A stretch of 45,325 nucleotides of DNA from Methanomassiliicoccaceae archaeon UBA328 (GTDB taxonomy: Archaea; Thermoplasmatota; Thermoplasmata; Methanomassiliicoccales; Methanomethylophilaceae): NCBI GenBank assembly GCA_002506905.1, contig DAYM01000012.1, positions 13,236 through 58,560 of the forward strand, written 5' to 3'. The position numbers were made by a program, and so were the translations under genes. Positions 32,811-40,562 of this stretch are shown one piece after another; within the stretch, counting starts at the first letter, position 1; each line of letters begins with the position of its first letter. Below the pieces are notes generated by a model. It saw only the letters and a list, made by a program, of their open reading frames with translations, was not told where the DNA came from and ran no database searches.

Positions 32811-34163
32811 TCACTCCATGTCCTGCAGTGCGTTGGGATCCATTCCGGCCATCTGCTTCATCATCTTCTTACGCATCTTACGATCCTTACCGATGGAGCC
32901 CATCATCTTCTTGCTCTGGTTGTACTGCTTCAGAAGTTCACGGACATCATGACCGGTAACACCTGCACCGGCCGCGATCCTGTCGATACGCTTTCCCTTG
33001 ATAAGAGTGGGTTCGTCCTTCTCGTTGACCGTCATGGAATCCAGGATGACCTTGTACTTGGACAGTTTTGCCTGCGAAGCATCGTAATCGATCTTGTCCT
33101 CCATCTTGCTCATACCGGGGATCATGGACATGACCTTCTGGAGGGTTCCCATCTTTGTCATAGCCTGCATCTGCTGATACATATCCGTAAGGGTAAACTT
33201 GCCGGAAAGCATGTTCTTGGCGACCTTCTCAAACGCCTCATCCTCTCCGATCTCTTCCTTCGCGATCTGAACGAGAGATGCAAGATCTCCCATCCCGAGA
33301 AGTCTGGATATGAATCTGTCTGCGTCAAAGGGCTCCAGATCGCGGATGTGCTCTCCGGTTCCGATGAATACTATCCTTGCCTTGGTCTTGGCAACTGCGG
33401 AAAGTGCTCCTCCTCCCTTTGCGGTACCGTCCATCTTTGTGAGGATGACACCTGTGACACCGACCGCATTATGGAATGCTTCGGCCTGAGGTCCGGCCTG
33501 CTGACCGACCTGTGAATCCAGAACGAGGATCCTTTCCTGGGGTTTCGCAACCGCCGCGATATCCTTCAGCTCCTGGATGAGATCGTCCTCGAGTGCATGA
33601 CGTCCGGAAGTATCGATGATGATGATCTTCTTTCCGGATAATTTGGACAATCCGTTCTTGACGATCTTTGCAGCGTCCTTCTCTCCGGGTTCTCCGTAGA
33701 CCTCTGCATTGACCTTCTCTCCCAGCTGTTTCAGCTGATCGAGTGCCGCCGGCCTGTAGACATCTGCACCGATGAGACCGACAGTGAAACCTTTTTTAAC
33801 GAAATAATTGGCCAGTTTACCGGTCGAGGTGGTCTTACCCTGACCGTAAAGACCGACCATCATGATGGTCTGAGGCTTGAGTTCGAGTCCTTCTCCGTTA
33901 TCGAGAAGACCGACAAGCTCTTCGTAGATGATCTTGTTGACATGGTCCTTGGGGCTCCTGCCTGCGGGCGGCTCCTCGTGAAGGGCACGGTCCTGTATCC
34001 TGTTCGTGAGCTCCAGCACAAGCTGGACATTCACATCTGCCTGGAGCAGGGCGCGCTGAAGCTCCCTTGCAACATCTTTGATAAGATCCTCGTCGATGAC
34101 GGATGAACTGTTCACACGTCCCAAGACATCTCTGAGTGATTTTCCCAATCCTTCTAAGACCAT
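32811..34163 (-). CDS. srp54: Signal recognition particle 54 kDa protein
   Basis: A 450-residue SRP GTPase that binds SRP RNA and signal sequences. N domain about 1-95. The G domain has VGLYGQGKTTSTGKLA, then DTSGRHALEDDLIQEL (G3), LTKMDGTAKGGGALS (G4) and FIGTGEHIRDLEPFD (G5). The M domain contains GMSKMEDKIDYDASQAKLSKYK and a methionine-rich end (KKMMGSIGKDRKMRKKMMKQMAGMDPNALQDME). The RNA partner is at 11361-11668. A TATA-like AT stretch (tataatataa, 34187-34200) precedes the ATG by about 30 bp; GAGGT is a weak Shine-Dalgarno. Confidence 0.96.
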   Translation of the reverse strand: MVLEGLGKSLRDVLGRVNSSSVIDEDLIKDVARELQRALLQADVNVQLVLELTNRIQDRALHEEPPAGRSPKDHVNKIIYEELVGLLDNGEGLELKPQTIMMVGLYGQGKTTSTGKLANYFVKKGFTVGLIGADVYRPAALDQLKQLGEKVNAEVYGEPGEKDAAKIVKNGLSKLSGKKIIIIDTSGRHALEDDLIQELKDIAAVAKPQERILVLDSQVGQQAGPQAEAFHNAVGVTGVILTKMDGTAKGGGALSAVAKTKARIVFIGTGEHIRDLEPFDADRFISRLLGMGDLASLVQIAKEEIGEDEAFEKVAKNMLSGKFTLTDMYQQMQAMTKMGTLQKVMSMIPGMSKMEDKIDYDASQAKLSKYKVILDSMTVNEKDEPTLIKGKRIDRIAAGAGVTGHDVRELLKQYNQSKKMMGSIGKDRKMRKKMMKQMAGMDPNALQDME

Positions 34164-34424
34164 TCGAATCGACCTCTAATTCCCTTTTGATTATATTATA
34201 TTATAGGACAGCGGCAGGATAATGTCCGAACGGACCTGCAGACCGCAAAAGACCTGAATATCACAAAATAATGGATAAAAGTACGGGAAGTTGACCAGCC
34301 AGTCAGAAGGGATGGGATGCACTCTACAAAGCTAGCCAATATTCCCTGATTGTAGACATTAGTTAGTATGTATAAATACTTATCTCGGAAAACGGTCTGT
34401 TGATCTATGTGTAAAATCACGTTT

Positions 34425-36638
34425 TCAACTATTTCGTAATAATTTCTCCGGGTCCATACGCCTCAGTCTGAGTGAATTGGTGACCACAGATATCGACGAA
34501 CATGACATTGCCAATGCAGCCAACATGGGCATTTGGGTGAATTCCGGAATGCCGAAAAGATAGAGAACGCCGGCTGCGATCGGTATACATACCGCGTTAT
34601 AACAGAATGCAAAGAACAGATTCTGTTTTATATTCCTTAATGTCGCCTTTCCGATGGTCAAAGCATAAGGTACGCTGCGTACATCGTCATTCATCAGAAT
34701 GACGTCTGCGGAGCTTACGGCGATATCGGTTCCGGAAGAGACCGCCATTCCGATATCTGACTGTATGAGCGCAGGAGAGTCATTTATGCCGTCCCCTACC
34801 ATTGCTACGTCCTTTCCTGCGGCCTGTCTCTTCTTGACCTCGGTTATCTTTCCCTCGGGAAGGACACCGCTTTCGACATCCGTTATACCGACTTCGGAGG
34901 CGATCCTTGATGCTGCGGCAGAGGAATCTCCCGTGACCATGGTCATACCGATCCCCATGCTTTTCAGCATGCCTACCGCTTCGGCGGATGTGGACCTTAT
35001 CGGGTCTGCAATGTATATCGAGCCGGAATAGCTGCCGCCGATGGCCGCACATATACGGGTCATTCCCGCAGTGTCATCTTTCGGCACTTCCGTCACGATC
35101 TCGGATATCATGGGGACGCTGCCTACGGCCACGTCCTTACCTTCCACTGAACATCTGATCCCTTTGCCGACGATGTTCTTGAAATCACTGCAAACACGGA
35201 CGTCTGCGCCTTTGCTTTCGGCATATTTGGTGATGGCCTTTCCTAGAGGGTGTTCGGACCTGCTTTCCGCAGATGCGACATATGAAAGGAATTCAGAAAC
35301 GTCCATCGGCGTATCCACCCTGTTGACCTCCGGATCCCCTTCGGTGAGGGTTCCCGTCTTATCGAAGATCACATGATCGATGTTCCCTGCCCTTTCCAAC
35401 ACCGAAGCATTCCTGAACAGGATGCCGTACTCCGCGGCCCTGCCTGTACCGACGGTAATGGCCATCGGAGTGGCCAGACCCAACGAACAGGGACATGATA
35501 TGACCAGAACAGAGACCAGGATTATAAGGGAAAACTCGAGACCTTTCCCGGAAATGAACCACAGTAAAGCAGAAATCGCTGCGATCAGGATCACGACAGG
35601 AACGAATACCGCAGACACACGATCGGCTATTCTGGCGATCGGGGCCTTTGTTCCCTGGGCATCCCTTACCATACGGACGATCTGCGAGATCATGGTGTCG
35701 TTGAATTCCTTATCGACCTTTACGCGGAGCGAACCGTCGTTGTTCACGGTCCCGCTGTATACCCTGCTTCCCTCTTCCTTCACCGCAGGAATGCTCTCTC
35801 CCGTGAGCATGGACTCGTTGACGTGTCCCGAACCCTCTATGACGATACCGTCTACAGAGATGCTCTGTCCCGGCCTTATGACGGCAATATCTCCTATTTT
35901 GACATCCTTTGCTTCGATCTCGACGGTCTTTCCGTCCTTTTCTATCTCAGCTTTGTCCGGTGCAAGGTCCATAAGACCTCTGACCGCGTCTGCCGTCCTA
36001 AGCTTGGATCTGGATTCAAGATATTTGCCGACCGAGATCAAAGCGATTATCATCGCCGCCGAATCGAAGAATAACGAATCCAGGGCAGAATCGTCGCCTG
36101 TGAATATCAGATACATGCTGTACAGGCTGTAGGTCAGAGAGGCCAGAGTACCGAGAGCGATAAGGGAATCCATCGTCGGACTGCCGCGAACGATCGACGG
36201 GATACCGCGGAGATAGAATCTTCTTCCGGAATAGATCACCGGAATGCACAGTATCAATTCGATCGCAGCATATACCTTCGCATTGTCATGAAGAGGGATG
36301 TCCAGACCGAACATCGGACCCATGGACAGGAACATCAGAGGTATGGTGAATATTATTGCAACGAAGAGGTCGCGCCGCATAACCGCGTTAGCCTTCCTTT
36401 CCTTCTCGGCGATCTCCTCATCATCGCCTTCCAGAACGTCGTATCCTGCCTTTCTGATGGTCTCCGTGATATCATCGCGTGATACCCTGTCCGGATCGAA
36501 CTCGGCGTATACGGTATTCTCCGAAAAATTCGCATTGACGGATATGATACCGTTCAGTTTATTGATCGCCTTCTCGATCTTGGCAGAACATGCGGCACAT
36601 GACATGCCACCGGTCCTGATGACAGTCTTCTCATTCAT
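34425..36638 (-). CDS. copA: Copper-translocating P-type ATPase
   Basis: A 737-residue P1B-type ATPase. The N-terminal metal-binding domain has GGMSCAACSAKIEKAI (CxxC, residues 13-28), and SCPCSLGLATPMAITVG is the transmembrane CPC motif of Cu+ pumps. FDKTGTLTEGD carries the phosphorylated Asp, and MVGDGINDSPAL is the hinge motif. GESIPAVKEEGS is the actuator TGES-type loop (LTGESIP). About eight membrane helices are present. It exports Cu+. CopZ upstream ends with TGATG overlapping this start by 1 bp. The 261 bp between it and SRP54 (34164-34424) holds AT-rich promoter sequence and an AGTAT/ATACT repeat, and I see no gene there. Confidence 0.95.
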   Translation of the reverse strand: MNEKTVIRTGGMSCAACSAKIEKAINKLNGIISVNANFSENTVYAEFDPDRVSRDDITETIRKAGYDVLEGDDEEIAEKERKANAVMRRDLFVAIIFTIPLMFLSMGPMFGLDIPLHDNAKVYAAIELILCIPVIYSGRRFYLRGIPSIVRGSPTMDSLIALGTLASLTYSLYSMYLIFTGDDSALDSLFFDSAAMIIALISVGKYLESRSKLRTADAVRGLMDLAPDKAEIEKDGKTVEIEAKDVKIGDIAVIRPGQSISVDGIVIEGSGHVNESMLTGESIPAVKEEGSRVYSGTVNNDGSLRVKVDKEFNDTMISQIVRMVRDAQGTKAPIARIADRVSAVFVPVVILIAAISALLWFISGKGLEFSLIILVSVLVISCPCSLGLATPMAITVGTGRAAEYGILFRNASVLERAGNIDHVIFDKTGTLTEGDPEVNRVDTPMDVSEFLSYVASAESRSEHPLGKAITKYAESKGADVRVCSDFKNIVGKGIRCSVEGKDVAVGSVPMISEIVTEVPKDDTAGMTRICAAIGGSYSGSIYIADPIRSTSAEAVGMLKSMGIGMTMVTGDSSAAASRIASEVGITDVESGVLPEGKITEVKKRQAAGKDVAMVGDGINDSPALIQSDIGMAVSSGTDIAVSSADVILMNDDVRSVPYALTIGKATLRNIKQNLFFAFCYNAVCIPIAAGVLYLFGIPEFTQMPMLAALAMSCSSISVVTNSLRLRRMDPEKLLRNS

Positions 36639-36856
36639 CAGAACAGACCATGTTTGACCTTTGCCTTGAATCCCGAATCTAGAACGGCCATGACCAACTT
36701 CTCGTCCGGAACGCCGTTATGTTCTACGACGGCGGTACCTTTTTTCAGGTCCACATCGACCTTGGTAACACCGTCTACGGATGAAAGCGCTTCGGATACT
36801 GTTCCCATGCATTTTTCGCACATCATTCCCGTGATCTTCAAAGTGGTCTTTGACAT
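36638..36856 (-). CDS. copZ: Copper chaperone CopZ-like (HMA domain)
   Basis: A 72-residue protein of one heavy-metal-associated domain: ITGMMCEKCMGTVSEALSSVDGV with the MxCxxC metal site, then VDVDLKKGTAVVEHNG. It would carry Cu+ to CopA. The ATG at 36856 is about 26 bp after a TATA-like element (ttaaataa, minus strand, about 36879-36886), giving a leaderless mRNA. A 14-bp palindrome (36861-36874) lies between TATA and start. It is the promoter-proximal gene of the copper operon. Confidence 0.93.
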   Translation of the reverse strand: MSKTTLKITGMMCEKCMGTVSEALSSVDGVTKVDVDLKKGTAVVEHNGVPDEKLVMAVLDSGFKAKVKHGLF

Positions 36857-36860
36857 ATGA

Positions 36861-36874
36861 TTAGGATATCCTAA
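36861..36874. promoter_or_regulatory. 14-bp perfect palindrome at the copZ-copA promoter
   Basis: TTAGGATATCCTAA is a perfect palindrome 5 bp upstream of the copZ ATG, between the TATA-like element and the predicted transcription start. A bound repressor would block transcription, so it is probably the site of a copper-responsive regulator, not identified in this window. Confidence 0.6.
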
Positions 36875-36945
36875 ATTGATTATTTAAGATATTGCATAAA
36901 TGCAGGAATCAATGGTAATTCAAAACAAAATAAGGGGTTTGGTGT

Positions 36946-36965
36946 CCCCGTCCGTTCGGACGGGG
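36946..36965 (-). terminator. GC hairpin after the coiled-coil gene
   Basis: CCCCGTCC, loop GTTC, GGACGGGG lies 10 bp downstream of the coiled-coil stop codon on the minus strand, with a T-rich stretch (ccttattttg) soon after. Confidence 0.5.
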
Positions 36966-36974
36966 TAAACAGGA

Positions 36975-38009
36975 TCACAGGTATCCTGATTTCTGAAGCA
37001 TCATAAGATCTTCGGTAGAGAGTTTCTCTCCGGCCTTGAAGCGGTCAAAGATCTCCTTTGCCTCTTTCTTGGACTCGGCATCTACTCTCTTCTTCTTGAC
37101 GGCATACTTCTTGTTCCTGATGCCGGCAACGTCCTTGTCCATTTCGTGGACGGACTTGATCTGCTCGATGTGCTTTCTGTGCTCTTCGTCAGCTGCCTGT
37201 TTGCACTCGACAAACTTGGCCTGTGCTGCATCCGCCTCTTTCCTGAGTGCGTCTGCCTCTTCGTAGAGCTTCAGCATCTTATCGTGAGCGGACTGTGCCT
37301 GCTCTGCGTATTCGGACACCTGGTGGTGGCAGGCCTCGGCCTGGACCTTTGCGTCCCTGAGCTGCTGGATGACTTCCTTGACCTCTCCGTTTGCTTCGAG
37401 GGTCTTCTCTTTCTCATCGATCTGATGAGCGAGCACCGAGATCTGTTTGACGATCTCGTTCTCTTTGTCCTTTCCCAATGATTTGGTCTGCTGGGTGTAC
37501 TCCAGGTCCTGAAGCTGCTTCTTAAGCTGCTTGACTGAGGGTTCTCCCTTATCTTCGGGTCCCCTCTCAGGCCTGAGCGCCGAGATCTGTTCCTTCAGAG
37601 CGGATACCTTCTGGTTCCACTCGTCCCTGACGACCTTGGTCTCTCTGACCTTCTGGTTGAACGAGTCACGCTCTTCCCTGCACTTTCCTGCCTCACCTAC
37701 GAGCTCGCGGACCCTTCCGTTGAGGGCATCTCTCTTGGCCTTCCACTCTTTGGTCTGCGCGTTCAGTTCGTCTCTGAGACGCCTGTGCTTCTCTGCATCG
37801 TTGTTGACAATGCTGCGCTTTTGCTCGATATCTTCCAAATTCTCCGCAGATGCTGCCTCTCCCTCTTCAGGAGCTGCTTCCTCTGCAGGCGCTTCGGTTA
37901 CCTGTGCTTCCTGTTCTGCAAGAACATCGGCTGTCTCTTTCTCTTCAACAGCCTGCTGCTGCTCTTCCTGAGAATCAATCTGCTGTGCTTCCTCCACAAA
38001 CTCTTCCAT
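36975..38009 (-). CDS. Archaeal coiled-coil protein (COG1340-like)
   Basis: A 344-residue protein. The first 60 residues are acidic, Gln/Glu/Ala-rich (QQIDSQEEQQQAVEEKE, EAPAEEAAPEEGEAAS). Residues about 60-300 form a long coiled coil (KHRRLRDELNAQTKEWKAKRDALNGRVRELVGEAGKCREERDSFNQKVRE and following). The C-terminus has EIFDRFKAGEKLSTEDLMMLQKSGYL, a conserved end of archaeal COG1340 proteins of unknown function. No catalytic motif. It is probably structural or a ribosome/chromosome-associated scaffold, which remains inference. Confidence 0.8.
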   Translation of the reverse strand: MEEFVEEAQQIDSQEEQQQAVEEKETADVLAEQEAQVTEAPAEEAAPEEGEAASAENLEDIEQKRSIVNNDAEKHRRLRDELNAQTKEWKAKRDALNGRVRELVGEAGKCREERDSFNQKVRETKVVRDEWNQKVSALKEQISALRPERGPEDKGEPSVKQLKKQLQDLEYTQQTKSLGKDKENEIVKQISVLAHQIDEKEKTLEANGEVKEVIQQLRDAKVQAEACHHQVSEYAEQAQSAHDKMLKLYEEADALRKEADAAQAKFVECKQAADEEHRKHIEQIKSVHEMDKDVAGIRNKKYAVKKKRVDAESKKEAKEIFDRFKAGEKLSTEDLMMLQKSGYL

Positions 38010-38198
38010 AAAACATCACTCAATTGTTCGACTTGGCCATAATCGAAAGTATGACCCACTTGTAATCCCCCCTATAAACGTTCTATTTATAAGGATTCCT
38101 ACTCTGAATGGCGGTCGGCACTGAAATAAGTAATTTCAGAAACGAAAAAACATAACAACATATAAAAAGAGTCAATCAATCCGACGCTTCGACGTAAA

Positions 38199-39566
38199 AT
38201 GAACGACAATATCTGTCCCCTCGATTACAGGTACGGCAGGAAGGAGATCAAATCGATCTTCACCGAGAAGGCCCGTATCCAATATCAGATGAATGTAGAG
38301 GCCGCACTGGCCAGGGCACATGCTTCCCTGGGAACCATTTCCAAGGAAGACGCCGATGAGATCTCGCGCGTAGCAAGTCTCGACGTGGTAAGCGTCGAGA
38401 GGATCAAGGAGATCGAGAAAGACACCAACCACGACCTTATGGCCATGGTGAAAGCAATGACCGAGCAGTGCAAAGGAGATGCCGGCAAATACGTGCATCT
38501 CGGAGCGACCTCCAACGATATTGTCGATACGGCCACCGCTCAGCAGATCAAGGCCGGCCTCGAGATCATCATGGACGATGTGGACAAACTCCTGTATACG
38601 TTCGTAAAGGTGGCCAAGAGGGAAAGGGACACCCTCGAGATCGGAAGGACGCACGCACAGTACGCCATCCCTATCACATTCGGATTCAAGGTCTCCGGTT
38701 ATATCGCGGAGATGCTCAGACACAGGGAGAGACTCATCGAGATCATGCCCAGGGCATGCGCGGGTAAGATGGCCGGAGCCGTCGGTACCGGAGCGGCACT
38801 CGGAAAGAACTTCCATAAGATCCAGATCGAGGTCATGAAAGACCTCGGACTCACATACGAACCTGCCGCGACACAGGTCGTGGGCCGTGACAGATACACA
38901 GAACTTGTATGTCTTATGGCCAACATTGCAACATCGCTCGAAAGATACGGAACGGAGGTCAGGAACCTTCAGAGGTCCGAGATCAAAGAGGTCGAAGAGG
39001 CTTTCAACGCCGCAAAACAGGTCGGAAGCTCAACAATGGCCCAGAAGAGGAACCCCATCAACTCCGAGAATGTCTGCGGTCTTGCGAGGATCCTCAGAGG
39101 ATTCGTCACACCCACATTCGAGAACCAGGTCCTCTGGCACGAGAGGGACCTTTCCAACTCGTCCGCAGAGAGATTCACCCTCCCGCATGTGTTCATCCTT
39201 CTCGACCAGATGCTTTACAAAACAGACTGGATCTGGAACGGACTGGAGATCCACAGAGACAGGATGCTCGAGAACATCCAGCACTCCCAGGGACTTGTCA
39301 TGGCGGAACCCGTCATGATGAAGCTCACCGAGAAAGGCGTCGGAAGACAGGATGCACATGAGATGGTGCGTGAGGCTTCCATGGCCGCCGTTGACAAGAA
39401 CATCAACCTCAGGGAAGCACTCATGGAAAGGGACGACGTCAAGAAGTATCTGACAGAGGACGAGATCATCCATGTCATGGATGCCGCCAACTACGTCGGA
39501 GCATCCAGAGAGATCACCGACAAGATGGTCGAGGCCGTCGAGAGCGCACTTGAGAAAAAGGTGTGA
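38199..39566 (+). CDS. purB: Adenylosuccinate lyase
   Basis: A 455-residue fumarase-fold enzyme that splits SAICAR and adenylosuccinate in purine synthesis. YVHLGATSNDIVDTATA and GRTHAQYAIPITFGFK are the conserved C1 and C2 regions, and GSSTMAQKRNPINSENVCG is the signature loop. The ATG follows a TATA box (catataaaaag, 38158-38168) by about 35 bp without a Shine-Dalgarno. The region 38010-38198 shows only this promoter and the reverse promoter of the coiled-coil gene. The small membrane gene starts at its stop codon. Confidence 0.96.
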   Translation: MNDNICPLDYRYGRKEIKSIFTEKARIQYQMNVEAALARAHASLGTISKEDADEISRVASLDVVSVERIKEIEKDTNHDLMAMVKAMTEQCKGDAGKYVHLGATSNDIVDTATAQQIKAGLEIIMDDVDKLLYTFVKVAKRERDTLEIGRTHAQYAIPITFGFKVSGYIAEMLRHRERLIEIMPRACAGKMAGAVGTGAALGKNFHKIQIEVMKDLGLTYEPAATQVVGRDRYTELVCLMANIATSLERYGTEVRNLQRSEIKEVEEAFNAAKQVGSSTMAQKRNPINSENVCGLARILRGFVTPTFENQVLWHERDLSNSSAERFTLPHVFILLDQMLYKTDWIWNGLEIHRDRMLENIQHSQGLVMAEPVMMKLTEKGVGRQDAHEMVREASMAAVDKNINLREALMERDDVKKYLTEDEIIHVMDAANYVGASREITDKMVEAVESALEKKV

Positions 39567-39568
39567 AC

Positions 39569-39769
39569 ATGGTGATGTCGCCCGAGAAAAAGATGCGCGT
39601 CCGCCAGGGAGCAATACTCGGACTGATCGTCGGAGTGTTCATCTTCATATTCTTCGCATTGGTCAACTCCGCCCAGGCATGGATGTACGTAATGTTCATC
39701 CCGATCGCCTGCGGTATGGGTGCGGCAGTCCAATACGTCAAAGACGACAGCGTCGATGACGACGACTGA
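39569..39769 (+). CDS. Small two-helix membrane protein, unknown
   Basis: A 66-residue protein with a charged start (MVMSPEKKMRVRQG), two hydrophobic helices (about 15-35 and 38-55) and an acidic tail (KDDSVDDDD). I recognise no family. It begins 2 bp after the purB stop codon; GTG at 39563 and ATG at 39575 are alternative starts. It is probably co-transcribed with purB, but no functional link can be shown. Confidence 0.55.
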   Translation: MVMSPEKKMRVRQGAILGLIVGVFIFIFFALVNSAQAWMYVMFIPIACGMGAAVQYVKDDSVDDDD

Positions 39770-39782
39770 ATCGCAATAAAAC

Positions 39783-39797
39783 GGGGGCAAAGCCCCC
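39783..39797. terminator. Hairpin between convergent genes
   Basis: GGGGGC, loop AAA, GCCCCC sits between the small membrane gene and the convergent PPOX gene. A-rich sequence before and T-rich sequence after (cttaaaac) let it serve both strands. It has the same design as 4894-4908. Confidence 0.5.
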
Positions 39798-39807
39798 TTA
39801 AAACGTT

Positions 39808-40206
39808 TCAGATCTTCTTTCCGGCATTGGGGCCGGGCGTAACGTAATAGATCTCTTCTACCTTGAGCTTGAGGAGATTCTTCGCAGGGAATGTCTCTTT
39901 TTTCGAGTGTGCGAATGCAACGGCATCTTCGTAATCCTTACCGGAATTCTCGACTGCAACAGAACATTTTATCTGGTAGCTGTTGGGGCATTCCGGATTC
40001 CATACATAGATGGATGCGTGGGGATTCTCTTTCACGTTCGCAAGGGTCTTATTAAGATAGTTATCGACCAACCAGAGTGTCTCGTCGTCTTTGGGAATGA
40101 GCATTCCCACAGGGACCACATTCGGCATTCCGGATGCGGATGCGGTAGCAAATGCATAGGGTTTGGTCTTCGACAGTACTTCTTTGACTTCTGAAGGCAT
40201 CTTCAT
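39808..40206 (-). CDS. Pyridoxamine 5'-phosphate oxidase-like flavin protein
   Basis: A 132-residue split-barrel (PPOX) protein. MPSEVKEVLSKTKPYAFATASASGMPNVVPVGMLI is the N-terminal strand pattern, followed by DDETLWLVDNYLNKTLANVKENPHASIYVW, the usual FMN/F420-binding surface. VEEIYYVTPGPNAGKKI is the end typical of small archaeal members. It binds FMN or F420; the substrate is unknown and true PNP oxidase activity is unlikely. It is convergent with the purB operon. Confidence 0.85.
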   Translation of the reverse strand: MKMPSEVKEVLSKTKPYAFATASASGMPNVVPVGMLIPKDDETLWLVDNYLNKTLANVKENPHASIYVWNPECPNSYQIKCSVAVENSGKDYEDAVAFAHSKKETFPAKNLLKLKVEEIYYVTPGPNAGKKI

Positions 40207-40265
40207 AGGCTTCTAATGGACTTCCAGATATTTACTTTGGACTCCCGAACCTGGTCTGACAAAGG

Positions 40266-40272
40266 TTTATAT
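40266..40272 (+). promoter_or_regulatory. TATA box of tRNA-Ala
   Basis: TTTATAT is preceded by a purine stretch (caaagg, BRE-like). The centre is about 40 bp upstream of the tRNA, so a 5' leader of about 15 nt removed by RNase P is expected. Confidence 0.55.
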
Positions 40273-40309
40273 GCTATTTCGCAATCGTCGTGAACAACCG
40301 GAATAATAT

Positions 40310-40387
40310 GGGCAAGTAGATCAGCCCGGTTAGATCGCATCGTTCGCAACGATGAGGCCGCGAGTTCGAATCTCGCCTTGTCCACCA
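40310..40387 (+). tRNA. tRNA-Ala (anticodon CGC), CCA encoded
   Basis: A complete cloverleaf: acceptor GGGCAAG/CTTGTCC, D stem GATC/GATC, anticodon stem CATCG/CGATG with loop TTCGCAA (anticodon CGC), variable AGGCC, T stem GCGAG/CTCGC with TTCGAAT. The G3-U70 wobble pair, the alanine identity element, is present. The discriminator A and encoded CCA are 40384-40387. It reads GCG codons. The sequence from 40388 to 40534 contains no gene that I can support. Confidence 0.95.
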
Positions 40388-40534
40388 TTCCTTTCCATCC
40401 AGACTCTGAAAAAATGGACGGATTTATTGTCCACACCGGTTTCCCATGTATTTTTTGCGCTCTTGATAACACTACTGATGTCATCGAGATATGAACTGTG
40501 ATCGTTGAAGAAAAGGAAATTTAAGATGTTTGAA

Positions 40535-40555
40535 GCAGAGGGATCTATCCTCTGC
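40535..40555 (-). terminator. Hairpin after the adhesin gene
   Basis: GCAGAGG, a 7-nt loop, CCTCTGC lies 8 bp downstream of the adhesin stop codon on the minus strand, followed on that strand by T-rich sequence. Confidence 0.45.
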
Positions 40556-40562
40556 CGAAAGA

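Noticed and set aside
34196..34420. A 74-residue minus-strand frame between copA and srp54
   Set aside because: No homology pattern, unusual composition and no promoter or ribosome-binding site in front of its ATG; treated as chance.
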